Shown one piece after another: positions 46,608-54,736 of a stretch of 64,000 nt of DNA (the stretch's first letter is position 1; each line of letters opens with the position of its first letter). This DNA comes from TK10-74A sp965263065 (GTDB taxonomy: Bacteria > Chloroflexota > Dehalococcoidia > Bin125): the NCBI GenBank assembly GCA_965263065.1, contig CBDHGH010000003.1:2108001-2172000 (forward strand), written 5' to 3'. The notes under the pieces were generated by a model. The model searched no databases. It was given only the letters and a program-made list of their open reading frames with translations, and was not told the DNA's origin. A program made the translations under genes and the position numbers.

Positions 46608-47070
46608 CGACCACTTCCGCGTCAAAAGGACCGTCTCGGCCGGGGGCGTCGTCTACCGGCAGGGCAAGGAGGGTCTCGAAGTCCTGCTCCTGGAGACGCC
46701 CACGGGCGAGTGGGGGCTGCCCAAGGGCACCCCCAACGACGGCGAAACCCTCTCCGAAACCGCCTGCCGCGAGGTCTGCGAGGAGACCGGGCTGCGCATC
46801 GAGATCGAAGAGAAGATCGGCGTCGTCCGGTACTCGTTCGCCCGCCACGCCCTGCGACAGCGCCTGTACAAGCGCGTCCACTTCTGGCTCATGCGCCCCG
46901 TCGGCGGCTCCGTCCTCGACCACGACTACGAACACGTCAGCGTGCGCTGGTTCCCCGTCGATGCGGCGCTGCGCCGCGTCACCCACGACACCAGCATCGA
47001 CATGATCGAAAAGGCCGCCGGCCTGCTCGCCGCGCGCGACTCCGCGCCCCCGTCGGATCCCGGCTCCTGA
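46600..47070 (+). CDS. Nudix hydrolase
   Basis: 156 residues. Nudix box starts GTPNDGETLSETACREVCEE and ends TGLRI; preceded by VLLLETPTGEWGLPKG. Resembles Ap4A- or nucleotide-diphosphate-type bacterial Nudix proteins; substrate not assignable. Overlaps the HEAT gene. Confidence 0.85.
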   Translation: MVDDHFRVKRTVSAGGVVYRQGKEGLEVLLLETPTGEWGLPKGTPNDGETLSETACREVCEETGLRIEIEEKIGVVRYSFARHALRQRLYKRVHFWLMRPVGGSVLDHDYEHVSVRWFPVDAALRRVTHDTSIDMIEKAAGLLAARDSAPPSDPGS

Positions 47071-47207
47071 TCGGGTGCGACGATCGGCATTCACCATCGT
47101 TCGCCGCCCGCGGCCCGGCGCAGCCGAGACACGCGGCCCGGCCCCGCCTAGACTGACCCGAAGCGACGGGGACCGGGCCCCCGCATCGTGAGTCGCGAGG
47201 ACGCGCC

Positions 47208-47777
47208 ATGACGACGCTGGACGCCAGCGTGATCGCCACCGGGCGCCGCGTCCACCTGCGCGCCAAGCGCCTCTCCGACGCCCCCAACGACTACGCTTGG
47301 CGCCGCGACCCCGTCCTCGCCCGCTACGACGCCGCCCGCCCCACCAGCCTCACCTACGAGGAGTTCCTCGCCACCTACACCGAGGAACTGCTGCACCCGC
47401 AGCCCTTCCGCCGCACCTTCGCCATCACCGACCACAGCGATGTCCACATCGGCAACGTCATGTACTACAACATCGACCTCGGGCGCCGCGAGGCCGAACT
47501 GGGCATCACGATCGGCAACCCCGCCTACTGGGGGCGCGGCTACGGCAGCGAGGCCGTCAGCCTGCTCGTCGACCACGTCTTCACGCGCTCCAGCCTCACC
47601 CGCCTCTACCTCCACACGCTCGACTGGAACGTCCGCGCCCAGCGCGCCTTCGAGAGCGCCGGCTTCAAGGACCAGGGCCGCGCCCGTCGCTCCGAGCACC
47701 GCTTCCACGTCATGGAGGTGCGTCGCGAGTGGCTCTGGGACCGCGACTACGCCCGCCGGGCGATCCCCCGTCCCTGA
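47208..47777 (+). CDS. GNAT acetyltransferase, RimJ/RimL type
   Basis: 189 residues. Acetyl-CoA motif GNPAYWGRGYGSEAVSLLVDHVF, LDWNVRAQRAFESAGFKDQGR, and an N-terminal VHLRAKRLSDAPNDYAWRRD typical of RimJ/RimL N-acetyltransferases. GAGGA before the ATG. Confidence 0.85.
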   Translation: MTTLDASVIATGRRVHLRAKRLSDAPNDYAWRRDPVLARYDAARPTSLTYEEFLATYTEELLHPQPFRRTFAITDHSDVHIGNVMYYNIDLGRREAELGITIGNPAYWGRGYGSEAVSLLVDHVFTRSSLTRLYLHTLDWNVRAQRAFESAGFKDQGRARRSEHRFHVMEVRREWLWDRDYARRAIPRP

Positions 47778-47903
47778 GTGGGCGTTGCGCGGACGCGAAG
47801 TCCTGATCGCTCTGCTAGAATGATGCTGCCGTAGCGGGCAGTTCGCGGACGCGATATTCGGATTCGCGGGCGTTGCCACAGGTGAACGAGGAACGAGGCG
47901 GTC

Positions 47904-48455
47904 ATGCAATTCGTCTTCGACGAGGAGAAGACAACGCAGGCGGCGTCGCTGTTGCTTGATCGGCATGGCGGGACGATGCCATACATCAAGCTGATCAAGC
48001 TGTTGTACTTGGCCGACCGGCAATCCTTGATCGAAACAGGCTCGCCGATTACGGGCGATCGCTTCGTTGCGATGCAGAAAGGCCCCGTACTCAGCCGGGT
48101 TCTCGACCTGATCAGAGAGTCCGACTCGGCGACGGATTCGCTTTGGCATAGCTGCATCAATCGTAGTGGCTACGACGCGACGCTCATCGGCGCTCCCGGC
48201 CGGGATCGGCTGGCGGAGTACGACGAGAAGCTGCTCGATCGCATCTTCGAGGCCTATGGCGAAGAGAACGAGTGGGATCTGGTCGGCCTGACCCACGAGC
48301 TGCCCGAGTGGACCGACCCGGGCGAGAGTTCGTGCCCGATCGCTCCGGAAGACATCCTTCGCAATTCGGGTTTCACGGAGGAGCAAGTGCAGCACGTCGT
48401 CGAGCAGGCCGACGCGGTGTACTCGCTGCGGCAGCACTTCCCCGTCTCCCGGTGA
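47904..48455 (+). CDS. Panacea-domain antitoxin
   Basis: 183 residues. KLIKLLYLADRQSLIETGSPITGDRFVAMQKGPVLSRVLDLI is the Panacea (DUF4065/SocA-like) domain, used by antitoxins that pair with varied toxins. C-terminal helices about 100-183. Followed at its stop by a frameshifted partner. Confidence 0.85.
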   Translation: MQFVFDEEKTTQAASLLLDRHGGTMPYIKLIKLLYLADRQSLIETGSPITGDRFVAMQKGPVLSRVLDLIRESDSATDSLWHSCINRSGYDATLIGAPGRDRLAEYDEKLLDRIFEAYGEENEWDLVGLTHELPEWTDPGESSCPIAPEDILRNSGFTEEQVQHVVEQADAVYSLRQHFPVSR

Positions 48456-48828
48456 ACGTGGGGACACTCTACTCGGGCTTGATCAGGCCTACCACTTGTG
48501 GATCGTCTTGACGGAGCCGACCCCAGACGGCAAGGTCGTGGTCGCTAATCTGACAACGCATGATCCGGGTCGGCGCAGGTTCTGCGACGCGCAGTGCGCG
48601 GTCATTCGTCCCGGGGAGCATCCGTATCCGCAGCATGATTCGTGCGTGTTCTATCACGATGCTTATCTGACGAGCAATCAGCTTCTCAGTCGTGGAGTCC
48701 AGAATCGAACGTATCGGATGCACGCCCCGCTCACGTCTGGCCTGTTGCGACGAGTCCGTGATGGCACACTCGCTTCCCCGTTGACGGATCGGAGAGTGAA
48801 AGATGCGATCCGATCTGACGCTCCGTAG
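48452..48828 (+). pseudogene. Panacea-associated putative toxin, frameshifted
   Basis: A GTG at 48452 overlaps the Panacea stop (GTGA) but leads only to a 19-residue frame. The +2 frame continues with HLWIVLTEPTPDGKVVVANL and HPYPQHDSCVFYHDA, like proteins found beside Panacea genes. Adding one G to the run at 48460-48463 would join V-N-V-G to D-T-L-L in one frame. The TTG at 48496 could start a shortened product. Either a real inactivation or a sequence error. Confidence 0.6.
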
Positions 48829-48886
48829 TCTGGGCCCTTCGTCGCTTGCAGGCTGCGGGACGCGGCGCAGGCGTCGAGCAGAAACC

Positions 48887-49141
48887 TCACGACCCGCGGA
48901 TGAGCACGCGCTCGTGCACATCCTCACCGGCGATCGAGCGGTGGGCGTAGAGCAGGCACGCCTGGATGTCGTCGGCCTCCAGCACCGGGTACTCGCGCAG
49001 GATCGTCTCCGCCGAATCACCGACCGCCAGCATGCCCAGCACGTGCTCCACGGCGATGCGCATGTCGCGGATGATCGGCTTGCCGCCGAGCACGCCCTCG
49101 CGCACCGTGATGCGTTCCATCAGCTCAGGATGCGTGGTCAC
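48887..49141 (-). CDS. DUF433 protein
   Basis: 84 residues from GTG 49141 (GGAGG upstream). RITVREGVLGGKPIIRDMRIAVEHVLGMLAVGDSAETILREYP is the DUF433 HTH-like fold, often an antitoxin for VapC-type toxins. No toxin nearby; leader DNA is duplicated in front of hicB. Confidence 0.85.
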   Translation of the reverse strand: MTTHPELMERITVREGVLGGKPIIRDMRIAVEHVLGMLAVGDSAETILREYPVLEADDIQACLLYAHRSIAGEDVHERVLIRGS

Positions 49142-49188
49142 GGTCTCACCTCCGCGGCGTCGCGGTTCCGCACCCGCAGGATAGCGCC
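49136..49188. repeat. Leader repeat, copy A (DUF433)
   Basis: Start-codon region and upstream ~50 bp (reading minus: GCTATCCTGC...GCGGAGGTGAGAC then start) closely match 49701-49752 before hicB. Confidence 0.6.
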
Positions 49189-49263
49189 CGACCCGACCGA
49201 CCCCCTACCGCGACGGTAGGCAGTGCCGATTTCGAGCTTGTAGCCGCGCTGCAGGCTTGTGCG

Positions 49264-49473
49264 TCAGGCCCGGTCGAAGGCGCTTCTGTCCACGCCGAGG
49301 TCTCGCACGATCGCCCCGATTGTCCCGGCTCGCAGATCCTTGCCACCCCAGTTCGGGATCGTGGTCCGTGCGCCGCTGACGGGGTTGCGCCAGATTTCGT
49401 GAGAACCCCGCGACTGGCGATCGAACTCGCAGCCGAGCGCCCTCAACTTGCGGGCAAGCTCCCGATACGTCAC
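49264..49473 (-). CDS. hicA: HicA-type mRNA interferase toxin
   Basis: 69 residues from GTG 49473, which overlaps the hicB stop (GTGA). RQSRGSHEIWRNPVSG carries the catalytic His; TTIPNWGGKDLRAGTIGAIVRDLGV is the HicA C-terminus. Downstream of hicB in the reversed order. Confidence 0.9.
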   Translation of the reverse strand: MTYRELARKLRALGCEFDRQSRGSHEIWRNPVSGARTTIPNWGGKDLRAGTIGAIVRDLGVDRSAFDRA

Positions 49474-49706
49474 ACCGCGATCACGAGCTCCCCGGCGCCC
49501 GCGATGGCGGCCGGGAGTTCATCGCCGTGGCGCTCGCAGGAGGCGATGAAGTCCGCCGCGACGCCCTCAAGGTTGAACAGCGCCTCTTCGGCGGTCGCGC
49601 CCCATGCCCGGCAGCCCGGGAGGACCGGCACCTCGGCCAGGTACATGTCCTCCGTGTCCTCGGACGGCGCCCGCAGGGTGTACGGAAACTTGTACTGCGT
49701 GGTCAT
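49470..49706 (-). CDS. hicB: HicB-type antitoxin
   Basis: 78 residues from ATG 49706 with GGAGGTGAG upstream. YLAEVPVLPGCRAWGATAEEALFNLEGVAADFI is the short HicB form without HTH. Coupled to hicA. Confidence 0.88.
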   Translation of the reverse strand: MTTQYKFPYTLRAPSEDTEDMYLAEVPVLPGCRAWGATAEEALFNLEGVAADFIASCERHGDELPAAIAGAGELVIAV

Positions 49707-49752
49707 CGTCTCACCTCCGCCGGCGTCGCGGGTCCGCACGAGCAGGATAGCC
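49701..49752. repeat. Leader repeat, copy B (hicB)
   Basis: Matches 49136-49188 including TATCCT, the GCGGAGGTGAGAC ribosome site and the ATGACCACGCA-like start. Confidence 0.6.
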
Positions 49753-49753
49753 C

Positions 49754-50176
49754 CTACCGCGACGGCAACTCCACGACCCCCGTGCCCGGCGTCGTCTTCT
49801 GGCCCGACTCGTTCTCGCCCCAGATCGATAGCTCGACCGTGCGGTCGGCGGCCGACTTCTTCGTCACCGTGCCGCGCAGCCGGTAGGTCTGACCGGGCAC
49901 GTCCATGCCCCGGTACGAGCAGGCCACCCGGCGCACCCGCCCCCCCGGCGACGCGAAGCGGTGCAGCAGCTCCCCCAGCCAGGCGTGTTTCAGCGCCCCG
50001 TGCACGATGATCCCGTCGAGCCCCGTGTTGTGCGCGAATGCCGTGTCGTAGTGGATCTGGTAGAAGTCGCCCGAGCCGGCCGCCCAGTGCACCAACTGCT
50101 GCGTGGTCGGCGACTTCTCCAGCACCGGGATCTCGTCGCCCTCGGCGATGTCCTCGAAGTAGATCTGCTCGGCCAT
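49754..50176 (-). CDS. MaoC-like dehydratase (hot-dog) subunit
   Basis: 140 residues. SGDFYQIHYDTAFAHNTGLDGIIVHG is the R-specific hydratase 2 motif (Asp/His pair). Likely second subunit of a 3-hydroxyacyl dehydratase with the upstream gene, as in HadAB-type enzymes. Substrate unknown. Confidence 0.85.
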   Translation of the reverse strand: MAEQIYFEDIAEGDEIPVLEKSPTTQQLVHWAAGSGDFYQIHYDTAFAHNTGLDGIIVHGALKHAWLGELLHRFASPGGRVRRVACSYRGMDVPGQTYRLRGTVTKKSAADRTVELSIWGENESGQKTTPGTGVVELPSR

Positions 50177-50211
50177 GTCCTGCTCCTCTGCCCGCCGCGA
50201 CCCGCGGCGCC

Positions 50212-50742
50212 CTAACCGTCGTCGCGGCGCGGGCCGTAGCCCAGCCCCGTGCCGCGCACCGTCGCCACGACCTCGCCGCGCTGGTTGGTGTACGTCGTCG
50301 CCGTCACCTGCACGAGCATCGGGCCGGCCAGCGCCGGACTGTAGCGCTCCGTCAGCGACTCCAGCCGCGCGACCCCGGTCAGCTCGTCGCCGGCGCAGAT
50401 GTCGACGCCCGTGTACTCGACGTCGGTGCCGCCGTTGAGCACCAGCGTGTACGGCGACCGCACCCCCGCCTGGGTGCCCCGCGGCGCGCCGAAGGTCGGG
50501 TCGGCCGTCGCGGGGTGGAAGATCGGCGTGCCCAGGTAGCCCGGCGGGGCCGGCAGGTCGCGCAGGCCGCGACGCTGCGCCTCGGCGCGGTCGTAGTACA
50601 CCGCGTCCGTGTAGCCCACCGCCCGCGCGAACATGCGCACGCCCGTGGTCGTGACTTCGCAGACGACGGGCTCGCGCGGCACGCCGATCTGCGCCCGCAT
50701 CTCGTCCGTCACGACCGACTCGAACTCCGGCGTCTCGGCCAT
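50212..50742 (-). CDS. FAS1-like dehydratase (MaoC N-terminal hot-dog)
   Basis: 176 residues from ATG 50742. ITTTGVRMFARAVGYTDAVYYD-like N-terminus and GTDVEYTGVDICAGDELTGVARLESLTERY match the FAS1-like dehydratase domain, which lacks the catalytic pair and supports the MaoC subunit. Forms an operon with the gene at 49754. Confidence 0.85.
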   Translation of the reverse strand: MAETPEFESVVTDEMRAQIGVPREPVVCEVTTTGVRMFARAVGYTDAVYYDRAEAQRRGLRDLPAPPGYLGTPIFHPATADPTFGAPRGTQAGVRSPYTLVLNGGTDVEYTGVDICAGDELTGVARLESLTERYSPALAGPMLVQVTATTYTNQRGEVVATVRGTGLGYGPRRDDG

Positions 50743-50837
50743 TCGTCCGCCTCCCGTTCCAATAATACGCGGGCCAGGATACGAACCGCCCCCGCCGCCG
50801 GTCAACGCCGCGGCCGGTGAACCTCGCGGCCTGGGCC

Positions 50838-51509
50838 TCAGTCCTGCCGCACCGGCACCGCGTACTCCTTGCCGGTCTCCATATCGACCGCGTAGAACCG
50901 CCCCGACTCGAGCTCGCGCACCAAATCCTGCCACGTCTCGATGCGGTCCGACTCGAAGTACGTCGCGACCTTGCCGATGTCGTGCGACGAGTGGGAGTCG
51001 GTGCCCGCCGTGCCCGGCAGCCCTAACCGCGCGCACATCTCCAGGCTGAAGCGGTTCTCGCGCGCGCTGCCGCGGCCGTTCAGCACCTCAAGCGCCAGGC
51101 AGTGCGGGATCGCCGGGTTCGTCAGCGACCGCTCCAGCGCCCGCTCCCAGGCATCGGGATCGTCCTTCCAGGGGATCGCGCGCCGGTACGGGTGCGCCAC
51201 GACGAGGCCGCCGCCGCGCTGCTTCACGTGCTCCGCCAGCCGGCCCACGCGGTGCATCCCGAAGACGTACTTGTCGACCCCGTAGGCCAGGATGTGGCCG
51301 TCGTCGGTGCTGACCTCGACCCCCGGGATGACGAGGAAGTCGTGCTTCTCCGCGATCGCCGCCGCCTCCGCCGGGTTCCATACGTTGTCGTGCTCGGTCA
51401 GACAGATGCCGTCCAGCCCCAACGCCTTGGCCCGCACGACCAAGTCCTCCGGGTCGAGCACCGAGTCGTGCGACCGCGGCCAAGTGTGATTGTGCAGGTC
51501 GATCAGCAT
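50838..51509 (-). CDS. PHP-domain metal-dependent phosphoesterase
   Basis: 223 residues. Metal ligands: LIDLHNHTW, LTEHDN, VIPGVEVST, VVAHPYRR and GTDSHSSHD. Hydrolyses phosphate esters; exact substrate unknown (relatives include histidinol-phosphate phosphatases and nucleases). Its start faces the 53-bp repeat. Confidence 0.88.
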   Translation of the reverse strand: MLIDLHNHTWPRSHDSVLDPEDLVVRAKALGLDGICLTEHDNVWNPAEAAAIAEKHDFLVIPGVEVSTDDGHILAYGVDKYVFGMHRVGRLAEHVKQRGGGLVVAHPYRRAIPWKDDPDAWERALERSLTNPAIPHCLALEVLNGRGSARENRFSLEMCARLGLPGTAGTDSHSSHDIGKVATYFESDRIETWQDLVRELESGRFYAVDMETGKEYAVPVRQD

Positions 51510-51654
51510 GCCGCGCTCTTCACTGGCTGGGCTCCGGCGCCCGCGGACGGCGGCCGCGCGCGAATTGGGGATCGGGAGCGGCGGCGCCCGCCGCTTCCGC
51601 CGAAGTCTACGGGCGCGGGCCGCCCCCCTCTACCCCTCTCGATACACGCCTGGG

Positions 51655-51707
51655 CCCCCGCGACGCGACATCGGCCGTGACCGCCCGCGGATTCGTTGAG
51701 GCTGCCC
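51655..51707. repeat. 53-bp direct repeat, left copy
   Basis: 48 of 53 bases match 53618-53670, ending in the identical ggattcgttgaggctgccc. The copies bracket the XRE/ImmA module. Confidence 0.75.
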
Positions 51708-51782
51708 GGGCCGAGAGACTGCGAGCAAATCAGGGGGGGATCACCCCGCGATGCCCGCCGCTCTTTGGGTGATCCCAGATGG

Positions 51783-52259
51783 CTAGCTAGCCTGCTCCTC
51801 TGGAGCATTCTTCCGCCACTCCACATCGTCCGTGAAGTCCAACTCGATCCCGATCGGCTGCTCGGCGGGGTGCATAGCGTTCCAGTGGTCGGCGTCGAAC
51901 GTGAGCTGTAGTGCGTCACCGACCATTTGCTCTCGACGAGTCTGGAGCGACTTCCGCATCGGCTCTCGCGGGGCCTCGTCGATGTCGATCCACGCCCATA
52001 GCGTCCCCTGCTGGTTTCCGCCTACCGGGTAGGCGTGATTCGCGCGGTAGGGCCTGCCGGTCACGCCGTCGTGGCGGATCTCTTCGCGGAGCGCGCGTGC
52101 GATCTTCTTGGCGAGCCGCTCCTCTGGGCTGGCCGGGGCGGGGAGCGGCCAGCCATTTCCGATCAGCCAGCGGCCGAACTCATGCACGTCGATCTCCGAG
52201 ACGCCTGTCTCGTTCTTGTAACTACGCGCGAGCAATTGGATTTCCTTAGCCTGGCTCAT
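51783..52259 (-). CDS. Hypothetical partner of XRE/ImmA protein
   Basis: 158 residues. SYKNETGVSEIDVHEFGRWLIGNGWPLP and a region with NHAYPVGGNQQGTLWAWIDIDEA, then an acidic tail. No family recognised. Encoded 9 bp after the ImmA gene on the same strand, so one transcript; probably the module's second component. Confidence 0.6.
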   Translation of the reverse strand: MSQAKEIQLLARSYKNETGVSEIDVHEFGRWLIGNGWPLPAPASPEERLAKKIARALREEIRHDGVTGRPYRANHAYPVGGNQQGTLWAWIDIDEAPREPMRKSLQTRREQMVGDALQLTFDADHWNAMHPAEQPIGIELDFTDDVEWRKNAPEEQAS

Positions 52260-52268
52260 TTGGGCCTC

Positions 52269-53414
52269 CTACGCTCCAACGGGAGCGACATCTCCCCAAC
52301 CATCGACGACGGCACTCGGGGCTACAGTTGCGCGCATCTTGACAAGGTGCTTCCGAAAGAGGTTGTACTTGCCCGTGTGGTGCTGAATCTGTCCAGCGAC
52401 GAGGCCGGGATGCACGCCTAGCGTCCGAGAGAAGCCGAGCATGTCGCGCTCGGCGTAGAACGGATCCTTGCGTGCGATGAAGCGGTCCAACGATTCCCTC
52501 GGTACGCAGAAATCAGCGGCGGCCTCATTCGCAAGGCGCTCTTCTTCCGCGACTGCGCAAGCGCTCTCCGATTCGCTGCCAGGGCCTACGTCAGTGTCGA
52601 GCACGATCGCGGCGAGCCCGTGGCCCCTGATGACATGCTCAAGTTCATGACGCAGGACGAACCAGAAGTTGTCGATGCGATCGAAGCGCAGCGTCATGGC
52701 GACAACAGGCGATGTCTCGCCCAGCCAGAAGCACGCGCCGTCAATCCGAGCGCCAGGGAGTGACTCGACCAGGACATAACGGATGCCGTGCTCAGCGAGG
52801 ATCCGTGGCACCCTCCGAGCCTCGCTCGGAGCGGACAGGAGTGGCTGCATCAGGTTCACCGCGCGTCGGCCTGAGAGGGGGGAGTAAGGAGCAACTATCA
52901 TCTCGCTGGCGATCTCCTTGGCCCGATAGAGCCATGCGAGTTGTGCTGGCGTAGCCTCCGTCGCAACGTTCGTCCTCTTCGCGGCATGCGGGAGGATCTC
53001 GATCTCGTCAAGGCTGCCCACGCGGAAGAACCGCACTAGCTCCGACTCGACCGCTTCAACATCCCGCACATCTTTGGCCTCGATCCAGCCTCGCTTGATC
53101 ATCTCCGAGATCGGCAACTCGCCGAACAAATGCACCCTTTGTGCGCGGGCGGGGGCAGGGCGAGCAACGAGGCGAGCCCGTGCGAGGTCGTAGCTCTGCT
53201 GTAGTTCGAGGAAGCGGTCAGCGGGCACGCCAAACACATCTGACAGTGCCAGCGCCAGCTTCGCATCGAGAGGCCGCTTACCCGCTATCAGCTTGTTCAA
53301 GCTTGTTTCGCCTACCCCCAGGATGACGGCGAGCACGCGCTTGCTCCAGCCCCGCTCGGCAAGAAGCTCTTCGATCAGCTGCCCGGGTGTTCTTGGCCCC
53401 GTGTCCTCGGGCAC
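52269..53414 (-). CDS. XRE-family HTH and ImmA/IrrE metallopeptidase
   Basis: 381 residues. N-terminal HTH (ELLAERGWSKRVLAVILGVGETSLNKLIAGKRPL) like HigA-type proteins; C-terminal M78 metallopeptidase domain with the HExxH motif LRHELEHVIRGHG and a later EEERLANEAAADF. Such proteins cleave or regulate repressors, often in mobile elements. A TTGCCG-N17-TATCCT promoter lies 38 bp upstream. Confidence 0.85.
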   Translation of the reverse strand: MPEDTGPRTPGQLIEELLAERGWSKRVLAVILGVGETSLNKLIAGKRPLDAKLALALSDVFGVPADRFLELQQSYDLARARLVARPAPARAQRVHLFGELPISEMIKRGWIEAKDVRDVEAVESELVRFFRVGSLDEIEILPHAAKRTNVATEATPAQLAWLYRAKEIASEMIVAPYSPLSGRRAVNLMQPLLSAPSEARRVPRILAEHGIRYVLVESLPGARIDGACFWLGETSPVVAMTLRFDRIDNFWFVLRHELEHVIRGHGLAAIVLDTDVGPGSESESACAVAEEERLANEAAADFCVPRESLDRFIARKDPFYAERDMLGFSRTLGVHPGLVAGQIQHHTGKYNLFRKHLVKMRATVAPSAVVDGWGDVAPVGA

Positions 53415-53451
53415 GACTCCCCCGTTTCGTTTCGTCCGACCGATCCCCGGA

Positions 53452-53480
53452 AGGATACTTCACCTTGCGCAAATCGGCAA
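53452..53480 (-). promoter_or_regulatory. Promoter of XRE/ImmA operon
   Basis: Read on the minus strand: TTGCCG (53480-53475), 17-bp spacer, TATCCT (53457-53452). The spacer contains the palindrome TTGCGCAA, a possible operator for the XRE protein. Confidence 0.5.
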
Positions 53481-53617
53481 ACTGCCGGAAATTCCCGGTT
53501 CGGTTGCACATGGAGGTTCACGCATCGCCTGCCCGCTGAGCGTCGGGTCCAGATCGTCGGACCCCTTGGTGAGGGGCTGGGTGCTAGGGCTGCGGCTTGG
53601 CGTGGGGACGGTAGTGC

Positions 53618-53670
53618 CCCCCGCGACGCGCCCTCGGCCGCGACCGCCGCCGGATTCGTTGAGGCTGCCC
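53618..53670. repeat. 53-bp direct repeat, right copy
   Basis: Pairs with 51655-51707. Its TTGAGG serves as a likely -35 box for the nuo promoter. Confidence 0.75.
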
Positions 53671-53687
53671 CATGCCGGTGCTAGACT
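53659..53687 (+). promoter_or_regulatory. nuo operon promoter
   Basis: TTGAGG (53659-53664), 17-bp spacer, extended -10 TGCTAGACT with TAGACT at 53682-53687. About 62 nt upstream of the nuoA GTG, which has its own GGGAGG ribosome site. Confidence 0.5.
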
Positions 53688-53748
53688 CCGGGCGCGCGAC
53701 GGATTTCACAAACTCTCCGCCACGTGCGGCGTGGCCTCGGGAGGCACC

Positions 53749-54120
53749 GTGCTTGAGCAATACGGCCACCTCGGGATCCTGCTGATCTTCGCGCTGCTGT
53801 TCCCTTCGATGCCCCTGATCGCCTCCTGGGGCATGAGCCAGATCAAGATCCGCCCCAACGTCCCCAACGTCGTCAAGGCCGACACCTACGAGTGCGGCGT
53901 CGAAACCGAGGGCCCCACCTGGGTCCAGTTCAACTTCCGCTACTACCTCGTCGCGCTGATCTTCGTCATCTTCGACGTCGAGGTCATCTTCCTCTTCCCG
54001 CTCGCGCTCGCGCTCGACTCCGTGGCCGTCTTCGGCCTCGTCGCCGGGCTCATCTTCATCGGCATCCTCGCCCTCGGCCTCGTCTACGAGTGGCGCAAGC
54101 AGGCCCTCGAATGGATCTGA
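53749..54120 (+). CDS. nuoA: NADH-quinone oxidoreductase subunit A
   Basis: 123 residues from GTG 53749. Three membrane helices, the conserved ADTYECGVETEG with its Cys, and FRYYLVALIFVIFDVEVIFLFP. Membrane arm subunit near the quinone site. First gene of nuoA-C-D-H-J-K-L-M-N. Confidence 0.95.
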   Translation: MLEQYGHLGILLIFALLFPSMPLIASWGMSQIKIRPNVPNVVKADTYECGVETEGPTWVQFNFRYYLVALIFVIFDVEVIFLFPLALALDSVAVFGLVAGLIFIGILALGLVYEWRKQALEWI

Positions 54121-54145
54121 TCGCTCTGGCGCGAAGGGAACGCGC

Positions 54146-54736
54146 GTGACCACCACCCTCGACGCCGCCGCCCTCGCCGACCGCCTCGGCGCCGCCTGCC
54201 CCGGCGCGGTCGCCGCCGTCGCCGGCGGCGAGCTGCGCCTGCACCGCGACCACCTGATCGACGCCGTCCGCTTCCTGCGCGACGACCCCGAGACCGACCT
54301 CGTCTTCCTCGCGGCCCTCACCGCCGTCGACCTCGAAACCCACTTCGACATCGTGCTCCACCTGCAGTCGCTCGACCACAACCACTTGCTCACCGTCAAG
54401 GTCGAGGCCGACCACGACGACCCCGTCCTGCCGTCGCTGACGGCGCTCTACCACGGCGCGCACCTGCAGGAGCGCGAGGCCTTCGACCTGATGGGCATCC
54501 GCTTCGAGGGCCACCCCGACCTGCGCCGCATGTTCCTCTGGGACGGCTTCCCCGGTTACCCGCTGCGCAAGGATTTCCTGGGCATGCCCGGCAAGCTCAA
54601 GGCGGGGCTGCCCGGCTTCCCTCACGAGTCGGGCGACAACGCCTGGCCGGTGCCCGGCAGCGGACCCCGTCCCGGGGCCGCGCCCGACGTCCCCGTCCCC
54701 GGCGGCGCGCCGATCATCCCCGGGAGTCCGGCATGA
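54146..54736 (+). CDS. nuoC: NADH-quinone oxidoreductase subunit C
   Basis: 196 residues. EREAFDLMGIRFEGHPDLRRMFLWD and GYPLRKDF are the NuoC signature. Begins 25 bp after nuoA, so nuoB, which normally lies between them, is absent. C-terminal Pro/Gly tail. GTG start, GAAGGG upstream. Confidence 0.93.
   Translation: MTTTLDAAALADRLGAACPGAVAAVAGGELRLHRDHLIDAVRFLRDDPETDLVFLAALTAVDLETHFDIVLHLQSLDHNHLLTVKVEADHDDPVLPSLTALYHGAHLQEREAFDLMGIRFEGHPDLRRMFLWDGFPGYPLRKDFLGMPGKLKAGLPGFPHESGDNAWPVPGSGPRPGAAPDVPVPGGAPIIPGSPA

Larger units (their letters stand above)
53415..53748. other. Divergent intergenic region upstream of nuoA
   Basis: 334 bp without a gene. It holds the ImmA promoter (minus), the right 53-bp repeat and the nuo promoter (plus). 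A GC-rich partly palindromic stretch (ccggaaattcccgg, about 53485-53498) could bind a regulator. Confidence 0.6.
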
